Shown here: piece after piece, positions 22,423 through 34,125 of the stretch
How positions within the stretch are numbered: position 1 is the stretch's first letter
How the letters are laid out: each line of letters starts with the position of its first letter
Source of the DNA: Diphasiastrum complanatum
Lineage: Eukaryota > Streptophyta > Lycopodiopsida > Lycopodiales > Lycopodiaceae
Reading direction: 5' to 3'
DNA length: 64,000 nt
NCBI GenBank assembly: GCA_029204225.1
Contig: CM055096.1
Span: forward strand, 76,545,021-76,609,020
Program-made: the position numbers and the translations under genes
Notes under the pieces: generated by a model
What the model was told of the DNA's origin: nothing
The model's database searches: none
The model's input: the letters and a program-made list of their open reading frames with translations, nothing else

Positions 22423-24233
22423 TCAGGGTTGGAAGTAGAAATCAGTGAATCGGTTTGAGATGTATTTTCTACCTCGATCTATTCTGATCTCCTTCACCTT
22501 ATTTCCTGTGCATCTTTTTGTCCAGCTCACATATTTTGTGAACTTGTCAAATGCATCTGATTCATTGTGAATGAAGTAGATTCGGACGAACTTACTATGG
22601 TCATCAATGAAGGTGATATAGTACTTCGAGCCTCCTACTGAGATCACGTCAAAAGGTCCACAGATGTCCGAATGTACTAGCTCCAGAATCTTTGTCGTTC
22701 TGTAGGAGTCCTTGACAAAAGGAGTACATGACATCTTACCTTTTATACATGCATCACAGGTCATCAAACTGGTTGCATTCGAGATGCACCCCTGTGATTT
22801 CTCCATGCTAGCTTGCTTGATAGAATGTCATTAAATTTATATGGCATAGTCTCTTGTGCCATAGAATATCTGATGAATCATCATGGGTTTGATGCGATTG
22901 ATCTACAGGTAGGCGTACCTTTAAGTGATACAGGTTGCCTTTTCTTCTATCTTGTGTAATCAACGTACTGTTGCTTGCATCACCAACATTGCATGCTTCA
23001 TCTGAGAATGTTACACGCATCCCTGCATCAGCCATTCTTGTGATTGATAGCAAGTCCTACTGTAGTGTAGGTACAAACAAAACATCTTCAAGTCGTTTGT
23101 CTCTGTTGTTTGTGTTGAGCCATAACGGACCAATACCATTCACTTGATGTTTCGATCCGTCTCCAAGAATAATAAATCTTGATGGATGTACACTCTGAAA
23201 GTCAGACATTATCCATCTTGATGAAACGAAGTCTGAGGTTGCCCCTGAATCAAGGATTACCTCCAATGTGTCAGGTGTCGATACTGCACACATGTCTGCA
23301 TAGATGTAGGCAGTCAAATTACCATGATTCGATCTTTCTTTGCCCATCTTCAAGCTTTCTGGCTCTTTGACGTACGACGAACTATTATTGTTCTCTTGTC
23401 TGCTTTGAGCTTGCTTGTTTCTTGGGTTCTAGTAGTAGTCCATGGCTGCATGACCCTTCTTGTGACAATGGATACACTCAATCTTCGGATTGAGCCAGCA
23501 CGAATCTACAGTATGTCCTTCGCGTTTGCATCTCACACATATTTTTTTGTCGCCATTCTGTTGTTTCAGCTTTTTTCCATATGCCTCTGTTGGCTGCCTT
23601 TGCTTGCCCTTGGTCTGACTCCCTCTTAGGCTTGAACTGCTTCTTTGTCTTCTCCTTGTTGTTGTAGAGAGCTTGGTCAGAAGCATCCTTGTGATCAAGG
23701 TGCTCACGAGCTTCAACTTCTTCTCGAATCTCGATTACTGCCTTTTTGAGTGTCATAGTTAGATCCTTTGCTAGCAACGTTCAGGTTGTCTGAAGGATAT
23801 GGTAAAGCTCTTAACAGATAGGTGAGCTGCTTCTCTATTGATACTACATTCTCTGCTCCGGAATTGTGTAATGAAAGAGACAGATCCTTCATTTTTCTGA
23901 TAAAGGAGGTGAGGTCTTTGCCATTCCATTGCAGGTTTGTCAATTGATTTTCAAAAAGCATGATCTGCTGACTGCGTAATTTTGTCTGAAATGAGTAAAG
24001 TATCTCACATTTCTCTTGAATTGGAGAGTGTAGCCAGGTCAAGTGTGAGACTATCTTCGATGGATGATGACAACATGGCTACTACCTTGTCGTTCTTCTC
24101 TCTCCATTCGCATAGCTCTTTGCCTGTAGTTGTAGGCATCTCTTCGGTGCCGCCTACCCAAGGAAATAATCCTTCTCCCTTTAGTATAAGAGAGAACTTA
24201 ACCTTCCATGCTAGGAAGTTGGACCCTGATTAG
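22423..24233 (-). pseudogene. Gag, protease and integrase core of the host copia
   Basis: Minus strand: gag at about 24,233-23,713, and zinc knuckles near 23,530-23,440 (CVRCKREGHTVDSC, CIHCHKKGHAAMDY). Protease is at 23,353-23,057 (LEVILDSGATSDFVSS). The pre-integrase block near 22,880 has LWHKRLCHINL. Integrase core is at 22,806-22,423 (LVHSDICGPFD, FIDDHSKFVRIYF). Broken, several breaks. Confidence 0.9.
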
Positions 24234-24389
24234 TCGAGGATTGTGCAGATCTTTGATTGTATACTACTTATTGAAACCATTGTTGTAGATTGTGTTCTCA
24301 CTTGTTACTAGTTCTTTGTCTTTGCCTCCTGGATTCGATAGCGTTGCGGCTATGTCAGACTATAAGAAGTTTTGATTAGCAACTCTGCT

Positions 24390-24401
24390 GCTCTGATACC
24401 A
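24390..24401 (-). other. Primer-binding site of the host copia
   Basis: Minus strand TGGTATCAGAGC, one base from the right-hand LTR. Confidence 0.95.
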
Positions 24402-24402
24402 C

Positions 24403-25233
24403 TGATGCAAATCGAAACGAAACAAAATGTGAATCAATTTGGATGGAGTTCAGATATGATTGCTGATCACTACCTGCTATATCATTCCTACAATCCTCTA
24501 GAATGTAGACAGACATTGTTGACCTATGTTTTGAATTAATTTAGCATTCAGCAAGATTAAACCTATGTGCGGAATAGATAAAACAAGGCGAATGCGATAC
24601 ACGAATAATAAGCAGACAATAGTTCAATCGAGATTAAAAAAATTTAGAATGATATATGCACAACAATTACAACATCATCTATTGATCTTCTTTTGTTCAA
24701 GCACTGTGTGACAAACCCACACAGTGCATTGGCGTGAAAGAAGCGGTGTTCTCCCACGAACAGTGTCTCGCTTACTAGCGGACTTCTTGGATCTCTGTGG
24801 ATCTTGATTACAAAATTGTATTTTGTCTATCTGTGTCTGTGTATATTTTGATACATCTAGCAATTGCGTATATTCAGAGTAGCATTTTTTATTAGATAGA
24901 TTAAATAATCTATAACTAATCATAGATTACAAGAGCAACGGATTAGGCACGTCCTAATGCTCTTCTGCTAATGTCATCATATCATATCAGAAACTGTACT
25001 TCATGGTACTTGTTTGATCTTCCTGGTCCTTTCCTGCGTGACGTGTCAAAAGTATTCGACCTTTAGGTGTCTCGAACATTTTCCTTTCATGTTGTTTGAC
25101 CTTCTCCTATTGTTCGTGTTGTTTGCGAACATTTCGTCTTCAAGGTCTTTGTTTTCGAGGTCTTCGAGATATTCATCAGGTTGGGAGTCAAGAGCTAGTA
25201 GAGCTTTGGTAACTAAACCATTTTGTTTTTTCA
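24403..25233 (-). repeat. 5' LTR of the 13.4-25.2 kb copia
   Basis: About 831 bp, followed by the AACGT target duplication. It is about 10% diverged from 13,400-14,260. Confidence 0.93.
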
Positions 25234-27374
25234 AACGTGAAGTCATCGGGTCAACAATATCGAAATTTACACTGGTTCAAATTTTTTTCACAAATTGGAC
25301 CAGGGTCAAAAACATTCAGAACCGAACCGAACCGAACACATTGTGCTGGCTTAGTCGTTATAGATTTCCACAAAATCGATGAATTACGTAGTATAAAAGG
25401 TTTGATCATTTCCCAAGAGAGAGAATAATCTCATCTTTTGCATGGTAAATGTATGTATGATGGTAAACGGACTGGGATGTGTAATATTCACAATGGATAC
25501 TACAGCGACATATATGGTTATCCAAAGATATTTGGGTAAATTGGCATCTAGGAACACCAATGATAAAACAATTTGGTCAAGGTCTGCATGATGAACTTGC
25601 CACTGCTGCAAAAGCACTGTCAATGCCCGATGCAGACAAATGGAAAGTTGTCATGAATGTTGAGTATTAGTCTCTAATGAAAAACAAGACCTGGAGTCTT
25701 GTCAATCCTCCTACAGGTGCAAAAACCAATTGACTTCAAATGGATCTTCAAGCTAAAGCTTAAACCAGATGGATCAATATCCAAATGGAAAGCTAGAGTA
25801 GTTGTTAAAGGATTTGAACAAGTATATGGGATAGACTACATTGAGACCTTTAGTCCAGTGGTAAAGCATCAGTCTATTCGTACCTTATTGGCTATAGCTA
25901 CTGCAGAAGATCTGGACATTCACCAGATGGACATCCAAATGGCATTCCTACACGAATACATACAAGAAGATGTGTTCATCTATCAACCAAAAGGTTATGT
26001 CCTTCAAGGCAAGGAGCATCTAGTATGTAAATTGCATAAGACATTATACGGCCTGAAGCAAGCTTCGAGGGCCTGGTACAATAGAATAAATCGTTTCTTG
26101 TTGCAGCACGACTTTACCTCCTATTCCGCATATTCGAATGTGTATCTAAAACAAAAAGGGCCAAGCTATGTTATAATATCACTATACGTTGATGATTCCC
26201 TAATCATCAACAATTCAAATCAGTTACTACTAGAAACCAAATCCTTACTCTCATCAGAGTTTGAGATGACTGATTTGGGTCCAGTCCATTACCTAGTTGG
26301 AATGGAGATTCACAGAGATTGCGCGAGCAAAAGAATCACCATAAGGCAACAATCTTACCTGATCAATGTACTTCGTAGATACAACATGGAAGATTGCAAG
26401 CCCATAGATATTCCTATGGATCCAAAATGCAAGCTATCCAAAGACATGTGCCCCAGAACGAAGGCAAATCAGCAAGAAATGTGCAAGTACCCCTATCAAT
26501 CAGTCATAGGTTCTATTATGTACTCTACGATTTGCACACGACCTGATCTTGCATATGTTGTAAGCACACTGTCGCAATTCATGTCCAATCCAAGCCTACA
26601 ACATTGGAAAGCCTTGCAAAGAGTTTTGAAGTACATTCAAGCCTCAAAGCACTATGCCTTGAGTTACAACGGCAACACAGAAGCTGCACTCACACTGACT
26701 ACTTATTCAGATTTCAATTGGGCAGGAGACGTGGATACCAGAAAATCCACATCAGGTTATATTTGTTTTCTTGCAAGAGGACCCATCTCATGGAACAACA
26801 GATAGCAGAAATACATTTCGTTATCCTCTACGGAATCAGAATATGTTGCAGCTACATCAACAGTGAAGGAGATTATTTGGCTAAGGAGGCTGTTATAGGA
26901 TCTGCAATTCCCACAGATCGGTCCAACAATACTCCAGTGCGACAATCAGGGCTTCATAGCTCTATCTCTGAACCCACGTACTCATGCTAGAACTAAACAC
27001 ATAGAAGTTCAGTGCCATTTTCTTAGAGAGAAAGTTCAGAACCAAGATGTTGTACTAAGTTATTGTCATACAGACAGTATGTTGGCTAATATTTTGACAA
27101 AGCCATTGTCTCTACAGATAAACATTCTACCCTAGTAGATATGATAAATCTCAATTGCAGTTCAGATTCATAGCAGTTAGCTCAAGGGGGAATGTTGGAT
27201 TTAATCTAACTCCTACTCATCCCAACAGCCCTTCTTCCTTCTCTGATTTTTACTCTCTCAAATGCAACCTGCAGAAAATGAACTGTTTTCAACAGTTTGC
27301 ATATTTGAACTAATTGTCGTCACAGTCTGCATTTTTACTCAGGTTTTTCCATAGGCGAAAAACCCGACACCCGA

Positions 27375-27745
27375 CATTTGACACTGTCGCTTCTTTTTAC
27401 CTTAATTTGCCACCAAGTGTTTAGCGACACTTTATGCAAGTTGTTTTTGGGCCTTTTAGGCACTTCCAGAAAAGCAACACTTTTTGCAAAAATTGCGAAA
27501 AATGCGACACTGCATTTTACGTGCAATTTTTGACAAGTGACAATCAGGGCAAAAAGTGACATTGCATTTTTACATGCAGTTTTTGACAGGCGAAAAAGGC
27601 AAAAAATGCGACACTGCATTTTTCCTCGCAGTTTTTGATAGGCAACAAAAAGACGAAAAACCCGACACTGCAGTTTTACACGGGATACTACACAGGTGAC
27701 ACTGCAGATTTACATATGATATTACACAGACGACACTCTACAGAA
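27375..27745 (+). repeat. Degenerate ~50-bp repeats inside the LTR
   Basis: The word GCGACACTGCATTTTTAC and the following GCAGTTTTTGACAGGCGAAAAA-like block (shown here in part) recur near 27,505, 27,558, 27,608, 27,664 and 27,700. Similar words occur on the minus strand at 61,250-61,520 in another LTR. Confidence 0.8.
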
Positions 27746-27999
27746 ATACACAGTATTCCATGTACAGACTGTCTACTTCTTCACGCTCCAATAACAACTG
27801 TCTAATTAGGCAGTTAATCAGCTGTTAAACAATTTTCTAAATGTAAAACTAGAATAATACAAGATCTTCTAGCTGCTATAAATGTAAATGAGCGATTGAA
27901 GACATGTGATTAGAATTGTAAATGTCATCATAAGTTATATGTCAGAGATCAAACAACTAGAACGAGTCTTAGAGTAGCTGATCCTTAGAGTTAGTGATC

Positions 28000-28002
<3 letters not shown>

Positions 28003-28054
<52 letters not shown>
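28003..28054. repeat. (GA)n microsatellite
   Basis: About 26 uninterrupted GA units inside the copia LTR. Confidence 0.98.
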
Positions 28055-28056
<2 letters not shown>

Positions 28057-28503
28057 TATTCAGAACGTTAGCAATTGTTTTGAATCTGTAAAGAGAATCA
28101 CGCGCATTTCAGCGTGATTGTATTGTGATTTAATCATTGTTTCTACAACTTCATTATACAGATTCGCTATTGTTCTATATCCTTTTGCATTTTTGCTGAA
28201 TGATAACTCTCACTCCTCTTACACAAACGCTATTATCAGAGAATTGTATGGTTGTCTCTGACACCTAAATTGATTCTACATTCTCTTCATACCAAGTTAT
28301 CAGTATTAGAGGATTGCATGGCTGTCTCAGAGCCTAACCATTCTTTCGCAATCTCTCTTTGCGGCAATCTAAGACTCCTACACTGATAATCTGATTCAAC
28401 ACAAAGAACAACTCATAAAACTCCATTCTCTAAGTAATCCACGATCTTGCTATCAAGAATTCTTTGTTTCATCAGTTGACATCAATCCAAACGTCAACCG
28501 ATG

Positions 28504-28515
28504 TGGTATCAGAGC
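28504..28515 (+). other. Primer-binding site beyond the LTR
   Basis: TGGTATCAGAGC on the plus strand, placed as for an element whose 5' LTR is the one at 27,193. No coding part of such an element follows. Confidence 0.9.
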
Positions 28516-30445
28516 TGATAAATTTACATCCATTGCATTCCACACATGAGGCATCAGCCCCCAACAAGTATACCTATTGGGCTCTCACTAGTGTATCCTC
28601 GATTGTGAGACTAGTAGCCGTATGCTGCTGGTGTGATGCCTCATTCCTCTTTGAGATTGATCCATAGCTTGGGGGCTAGATCTGTTTGATCTAGGATTGG
28701 TTGGGTTGGTTTACCCTTTGTGGTTGCTTGTTTTGGCATGCTTAGAATAGTATCCTTGGTTGAGGACTTTATAGTTGAGACTCAGGGCAAGCTCCAACCA
28801 AGTCTCACCTCCCCTTACTAGAATGTTGTCCTAGGCCTTGGCGTGTCAGCACCCCAAAAACTAGGGTTGGTGGTCGCACACTTGAAATGTAGCCTACTTA
28901 GATTTATTAATAACGTGGGACTTTTCTCAAACTGCCTCTAATTACCTTATGAATTTCAGTGTTTGGTAAAAGTGCCAATTTGTAAGGCTGCTTCAAATTT
29001 TTTTGATCTGGTGCCTAGCTGAAGTTCATGTCCCAGAACGCCATCGATATGCCATGAAGGCCATTCGGTCCATGATGCCACCAGTATGTTGCAGTCTAGA
29101 AACTAGTTGTCATCATATATTTCATGGCTTGTGGTTCTAAGTGTTCTTACATGAATGTGAACTGATTAAGCTCTTGGGGAACATGCTTTAACCTGTTATC
29201 TGAGTTGGATGGCTTGCTTTGGTGGAAGTCACCTGTTTATGGTTGTCCAGTCTGGCATGGCGCCAGGTTGGCTTCCAAGGCCCGTGACGAAGCCTTGAGT
29301 TGGTTAAGTTTGATGTAAGTCAAACGACTTGCTTGGAATGAATGTTACTTGTTTGTAACGAAGCTTCGAGTTGGTTAAGTTTGATGTAAGTCGGGCGGCT
29401 TGCTTGGAGAGAAGTTACCCACGTCATGACCCCCGATCTAGCTTGTATTGGTTCTAGAACTTCAAGTTGGTTAAGTTTGATCTTGTTGGCAGGATGTTTG
29501 CTTCTTTGTCAAGTGGGTTCGGAGTTCGGATGACAAGTGTTAAAAGCCGGAAAGCTAAGCCAAGTCAAGGTTCTTGGCTCCCTTTCGGACGCCTGCGCTA
29601 CAAGGACCAAAGACGACTCCACCACACCACATTCCTTGGAAATCAAAATGTGCTCCTAGGAATAAGGCAACATGGGTGCTGAGCAGATCACAGACAACTC
29701 CACCACACGTCATCCCTTGAAAACCAAAATGGGCTCCTGCAAGGCAACATGGGTGTCAGGCAAGACGAGAGACACCTGTGCCACACCACCAACCCCCCCC
29801 CCCCCAAAAAAAAAAAAAGATACTCATAATTTGAGGTAGAAGTGCCCGAAGTGTGAATCCAACCCACATCTTAAGGTGACCTTGAGAAGGTGTACTTATG
29901 GTATGACAAAATCTTCAAAAGCATATGGCAAAGTACAAAGGCATCTTTGCTCCTGGGTCAAAAGGCTTGCAAGAGCTTCAAGTGGAGAAAGGAGGAAGGA
30001 GCAAGAGGAGGATAGTTGCTTTCATCCACAGCTGCATGCAGAGTATGAAATTTGCATGAAATTGGAAAATTCCAATTTACCCTGTGAGAAAGCATCTGCT
30101 GGATCGCTCAATGAAGATGCTGTGAAAATAGATCTTTAGGTGGGCAGCCAGCGAGTATATTCTGTCTGTGTGCCTGAGCATATACTGGCATTGTCCCTTT
30201 GGGTTAGGATCTGGAGTGGGAGGGAGTGGGTTGCTTGCGGGGGCCCCCATCTGCTCTCATTTGTTACAGATTTTGGAGGATTTTGGTGCATTTTCACTCA
30301 CAGAAGGGGAATGTGGGTCGAAAGCCAAGAGTGATTTGGGGTTAAATTGGGACGTCTTTTGTGGAAATTTATCCTTTTTCCAACTTTTCATGTGTGTCTA
30401 TATCCCTAAGCCTGCTGCCCATTTTCCCTTCTTTTCAGCTTTGCT
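28516..30445. other. Region upstream of SQD2, no gene recognised
   Basis: No convincing coding sequence. A word GAGTTGGTTAAGTTTGATGT recurs near 29,297, 29,371 and, shortened, 29,466. A segment containing CTCCACCACAC...AAAATG(T/G)GCTCCT...GGCAACATGGGTG is present twice (29,616-29,678 and 29,697-29,753). A C-run followed by an A-run lies at about 29,787-29,818. An 87-codon open frame at 29,876-30,139 has no recognisable domain. The last few hundred bases should hold the SQD2 promoter and 5' leader, but no clear TATA box can be assigned. Confidence 0.5.
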
Positions 30446-33400
30446 ATGTCTGTAAGTATGCAAACCCTCCCATCTTGTTCCCCTCTTCCATGGCCTTCAG
30501 CATTGCGTAGCTCTGCTCCAAGATCCTCAGCCACACGCAGGATCAATCCAAAACTGCAGTTTAAACCTCATCTGAGTTGGGTTTTGAATGATTTGTCTGA
30601 AAATAATGATCACGTTAATTTGTCAAAGCCTCAGCGCATCGCAGGATTGAAGCTCAAAAGCTCATTTGGGGGCCGCCTTTTGCAAAGTAGCGATAGAAAG
30701 AAGAGCAGACGGTTGTTTCAAAGGAGCAAGATGGCTGGGGAGAGTTTGGCAAATGGAGAAGAGGTGGTGATCTCGGTGGACGCCAGTGAGCAGGACTATG
30801 CAAAGCAGTGGGGTCACAAGCCTCGGCGCATTGCCCTATTTGTTGAGCCTTCTCCATTTGCGTATGTGTTCTTCCTCTCTAAAGAGTGCAGATGACGGAG
30901 ATCCCACTGTCTATTGCATGATTCGTGGTTGTATTTGATGCAAATCATACATTTTGATCTGTTGACGAGCATGTGGATTTCAAGCAATTGTTGCTGCTGC
31001 ACTTTCAGATAATAGGTTTCAGTGTTTTGGAAGATTAGCTTGACTGACCTGTTTTTCCATTCTCTTTTTTCATAGACCATCTGTTTGCTTATCGAGATTT
31101 AACTCCTTTCATTCTTGATCCTTGCAATTGTAGGATAACCCTAGCTTCGGTACAATTTTTGCGTATGTTAGACGCTTGACTAATTAATCATCTCATGATT
31201 GAGCAGATATGTTTCTGGGTACAAAAATCGATTCCAAAATTTTATACGATATCTGCGAGAAATGGGAGATGAGGTTAGTATGACGTCCTTTGGCTCATCA
31301 GTTGTGTTTTTCAATGTATTTGTTCAGGGGCGCTGCTTTTTCATGTTGAGCAATCTACCTTTTGCAATCAATCACTCTGCCAACCTTTTCTGGCAACAAA
31401 GTTTGCATAGGAGACCACCTAATTGAACCATTTTCTGTCTTCCACTAAATTTTTAATTACCATACATCTCTTTTCATAAACACCCTGGTAAACATAATTT
31501 GCAGCATGCTTCCTGTGCTGAACAGACAACTGACAGTGGTTATTGTCTTCAGGTATTGATTGTCACCACTCACAAAGGATTGCCTCGAGATTTTTATGGT
31601 GCTAAAATAATTGGTTCATGGAGGTAATAAGAACTCACTATGATAGGTTTCAATTGAACTGGAACTACAGTTTGAGTTTGTTGTAACATGTGTACTATGC
31701 CACAATGTAAGGCTCTAATTTTACCTTCATTCTCTTTTGGCAGTTTTCCTTGCCCATGGTATAAAATTGTTCCATTATCACTGGCTCTAAGTCCTCGGAT
31801 TATTCGGGAAATTTCTAACTTCAAGCCTGACATAATCCATGCCTCATCTCCTGGAATCATGGTAATTTTCAGATTACACTATGGTGTTCTTTTTTATGTG
31901 GTGGAATGCATAGTGGCATCCTTAAAGTTGAACTTGATGTAATAGGCTGCAATGTGCTTAAATAAATATCTTCTACTGCTAACTGTGTTTTCACAGGTTT
32001 TTGGAGCTCTCATAATTGCTAAAATGCTGAGTGTGCCTATTGTAATGTCTTATCACACACATGTGCCAATGTAAGTAGAGGTTTTGGCAGCTCCTTCCTG
32101 TGATGTTTTCAAGGAGATATGGCTTAAGAAAATTATTTTTTCATTAAATTGTTGTTGGCTACATTTTTTTCAACTTTAACTTGCTTCATGTTGGCCTATT
32201 ATTGCTATTAATAGTGTCAGCTCTTTGTATCAGAGGACAAGCTAAAATATGCAGGCAATTTTGTGATAATTTGTTCATTCCATATTGTTGCAGATATATA
32301 CCGAAGTACACATTCAGTTGGTTGGTGACACCAATGTGGATGGTTATCAGTAAGTTTCTGGTTCAAGTTGAAGCTACTTTAGGCTATTGCTTCTATTGTA
32401 TGTTTTACTCTCAAAACTTCGCTAATGTGCCTTCATTAGGTTGCCTCATCTAATGTTTATTTGACATTCAGAAAAATTGCATGCATGAGATGTCTGTTTA
32501 CATATATGGTACTCTGGCAGTCATTTTCAAGGACATCAAGTTTGTTGACAATGCTTTCCTTGATCTTTGTTTTCTTTGAAAGAATTTTTGCACAGAACAG
32601 CAGATCTCACTCTTGTAACATCTCATGCTCTTGGGAAGGAACTAAAAGCTGCAGGTGCTGCTGCAGGTTTGCAACCTTATTTGCCTTTTCTTTGACATGT
32701 ATAAGCTTAGTTGCACTATAATGTAAGTGACGCTCATGTAACAATCTGTATAAGTCCCTCAATGAGTGGTACATTTGTGAAAATGTCCTTTCCTCTCGGT
32801 TCAACTCCATCCACACACATAAAGGGACATGATCACACATCCAAGACTAAAAAACATTTCATTTAACTGATTTTCATTGCCCAATTGCAGCTGATAGAAT
32901 TCGTGTATGGCGCAAAGGAGTGGATTCTGAAAATTTTCATCCACGTTTTAAAAGTCAAGAGATGAGGATGAAACTTACGTATGTCAAAATTTTAGAGTTG
33001 CTCTCATTTTTCAGCATTCCAAAAGATATGTTTTGTAATTACTCAATGACAGGTGCAATATTTCTAGACTTTAGGATCACGTCCTAAAGATTCCGAGGTT
33101 ATACTTTTGAAGCATTGCTGCTTCTTCTTGGCTATAGATTTTTTTCGAAACTCTCAATTTTCCTGTGAACTTACAGTGTCGTCCCTTATAACAGAGACGG
33201 CGAAGTTGAAAGGCCTCTCGTCGTGCATGTGGGAAGGCTTGGTGCTGAGAAAAATCTCGACTTCTTAAAGAGGTGTGCTTTTGCAGCTACCTTATCTAAA
33301 TTTTGATATTCTTCGAAAAAAAGCAACATAAATTACTAGCTGTGGTGTTGTTCACGTTGTGGTGCTACTGTAAGACAGGTTGATGGATAGAATACCAGAA

Positions 33401-34125
33401 GCACGTCTTACTTTTGTTGGAGATGGACCATACAGGTGAGACAACTAATATAATATGGCTACCTGTAGTTTATAAACTGTTAAGATTTGTTGTCAATTTG
33501 ATTTGTCGTCTATATAACGCAAGCATGTATGTGCATTATGGATACTCAGGCTGTAGGATTGTAGTTGAAAATGCTAGAAAACAGTGTCAAAAGGTTGAAG
33601 CCTTATCGGCCTTTTGCTCTCAGGGCCGAATTGGAGCAGATGTTCGAAGGCAAGCCAGTAGTCTTCACTGGAATGCTACAAGGAGAGGAACTTTCTAAAG
33701 CTTATGCCAGTGGTGATGTTTTTATCACACCTTCTGAAAGCGAAACTCTTGGACTTGTTGTGTTGGAAGCAATGGCTTCAGGAATCCCTGTTGTTGCAGC
33801 TCGAGCTGGAGGTATACCTGACATCATCAGCCAAGAAGGAGAAACTGGATTTTTGTATACTCCCGGCGATGTTGATGACTGCGTCAAAAAGGTCAAAGCT
33901 TTATTGGATTCTACTGAACTTCGGCACAGAATGGGTGCTGCAGGACGAGCAGATGTTGAAAACTATGATTGGAGAGCTAGCACTAAACAGGTGCGGAACG
34001 AGTACAGCACCGCAGTGTGGTTTTGGGGTCAAAAAAGAAAGCAACAGTTGTGGAGTCGCTTTGCTTGGTTACTTAGTCACTTCCACACCAGAAGCTCAAA
34101 GTTGAAGCTTGAGACCTCTGCATAA
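30446..34125 (+). CDS. SQD2: Sulfoquinovosyltransferase SQD2 (11 exons)
   Basis: Transfers sulfoquinovose from UDP-sulfoquinovose to diacylglycerol, the last step of thylakoid sulfolipid (SQDG) synthesis. Exons by protein match and GT-AG sites: 30446-30861, 31207-31273, 31553-31623, 31744-31861, 31997-32070, 32294-32349, 32583-32666, 32891-32978, 33177-33272, 33379-33435, 33624-34125. They sum to 1,629 bases, giving 542 residues with every junction phase consistent. Residues 1 to about 120 are Ser/Arg-rich and fit a plastid transit peptide. The GT4-family enzyme starts at about R127 ([20 protein letters not shown]). HTHVP is at 244-248, GRLGAEK at 344-350 and the EX7E pair E416/E424 in [14 protein letters not shown]. 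All expected motifs are present, so it is probably functional. M1 or M5 could be the start; a CAG acceptor-like site lies just before the ATG. Confidence 0.96.

Larger units (their letters stand above)
13400..25233 (-). mobile_element. Ty1/copia fossil with both LTRs; parts on both strands; host of a nested copia
   Basis: The LTRs at 13,400-14,260 and 24,403-25,233 are flanked by a perfect 5-bp target-site duplication, AACGT (13,395-13,399 and 25,234-25,238), so this is a single insertion. The primer-binding site next to the right LTR sets the minus orientation. Minus-strand parts are gag, protease and integrase core (24,233-22,423) and the end of RT plus RNase H (15,240-14,261). In between, integrase C-terminal and RT sequence of the same kind lies on the plus strand (15,268-15,505 and 20,965-22,070), interrupted by the nested copia. 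Without the nested element it is about 6.4 kb. LTR copies differ at roughly one base in ten, so it is fairly old. It is broken, with many breaks. Confidence 0.9.
27193..28495 (+). repeat. LTR of the 25.4-28.5 kb copia
   Basis: It starts TGTTGGATTT right after the purine tract and ends near CAATCCAA at about 28,490, just before a primer-binding site. It contains the ACACTGC repeats and a GA microsatellite. The exact outer end is uncertain. Confidence 0.8.
25440..28500 (+). mobile_element. Ty1/copia fossil: RT, RNase H, 3' LTR
   Basis: The best part is a 368-residue open RT and RNase H stretch at 25,699-26,805. It has WIFKLKLKPDGS, DIHQMDIQMAFLH, YGLKQASRAWY, SLYVDDSLII, RPDLAYVVSTLSQF and DFNWAGD. 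Decayed RNase H continues to about 27,150 and a purine tract (AAGGGGGAA) ends at 27,192. An LTR of about 1.3 kb follows. Upstream parts are nearly absent; a short minus-strand integrase-like word at about 25,530 may be separate. Broken, with a few breaks in what remains. Confidence 0.9.

Noticed and set aside
28541-28680. Possible hairpin or small foldback near ATGAGGCATCA...TGATGCCTCAT
   Set aside because: The outer 11-bp arms are perfect, but the inner complementary words are not in nested order, so no single stem forms and no precursor-like structure is supported.
29876-30139. 87-codon open frame upstream of SQD2
   Set aside because: No domain, and its position suggests 5' leader or promoter sequence rather than a gene.
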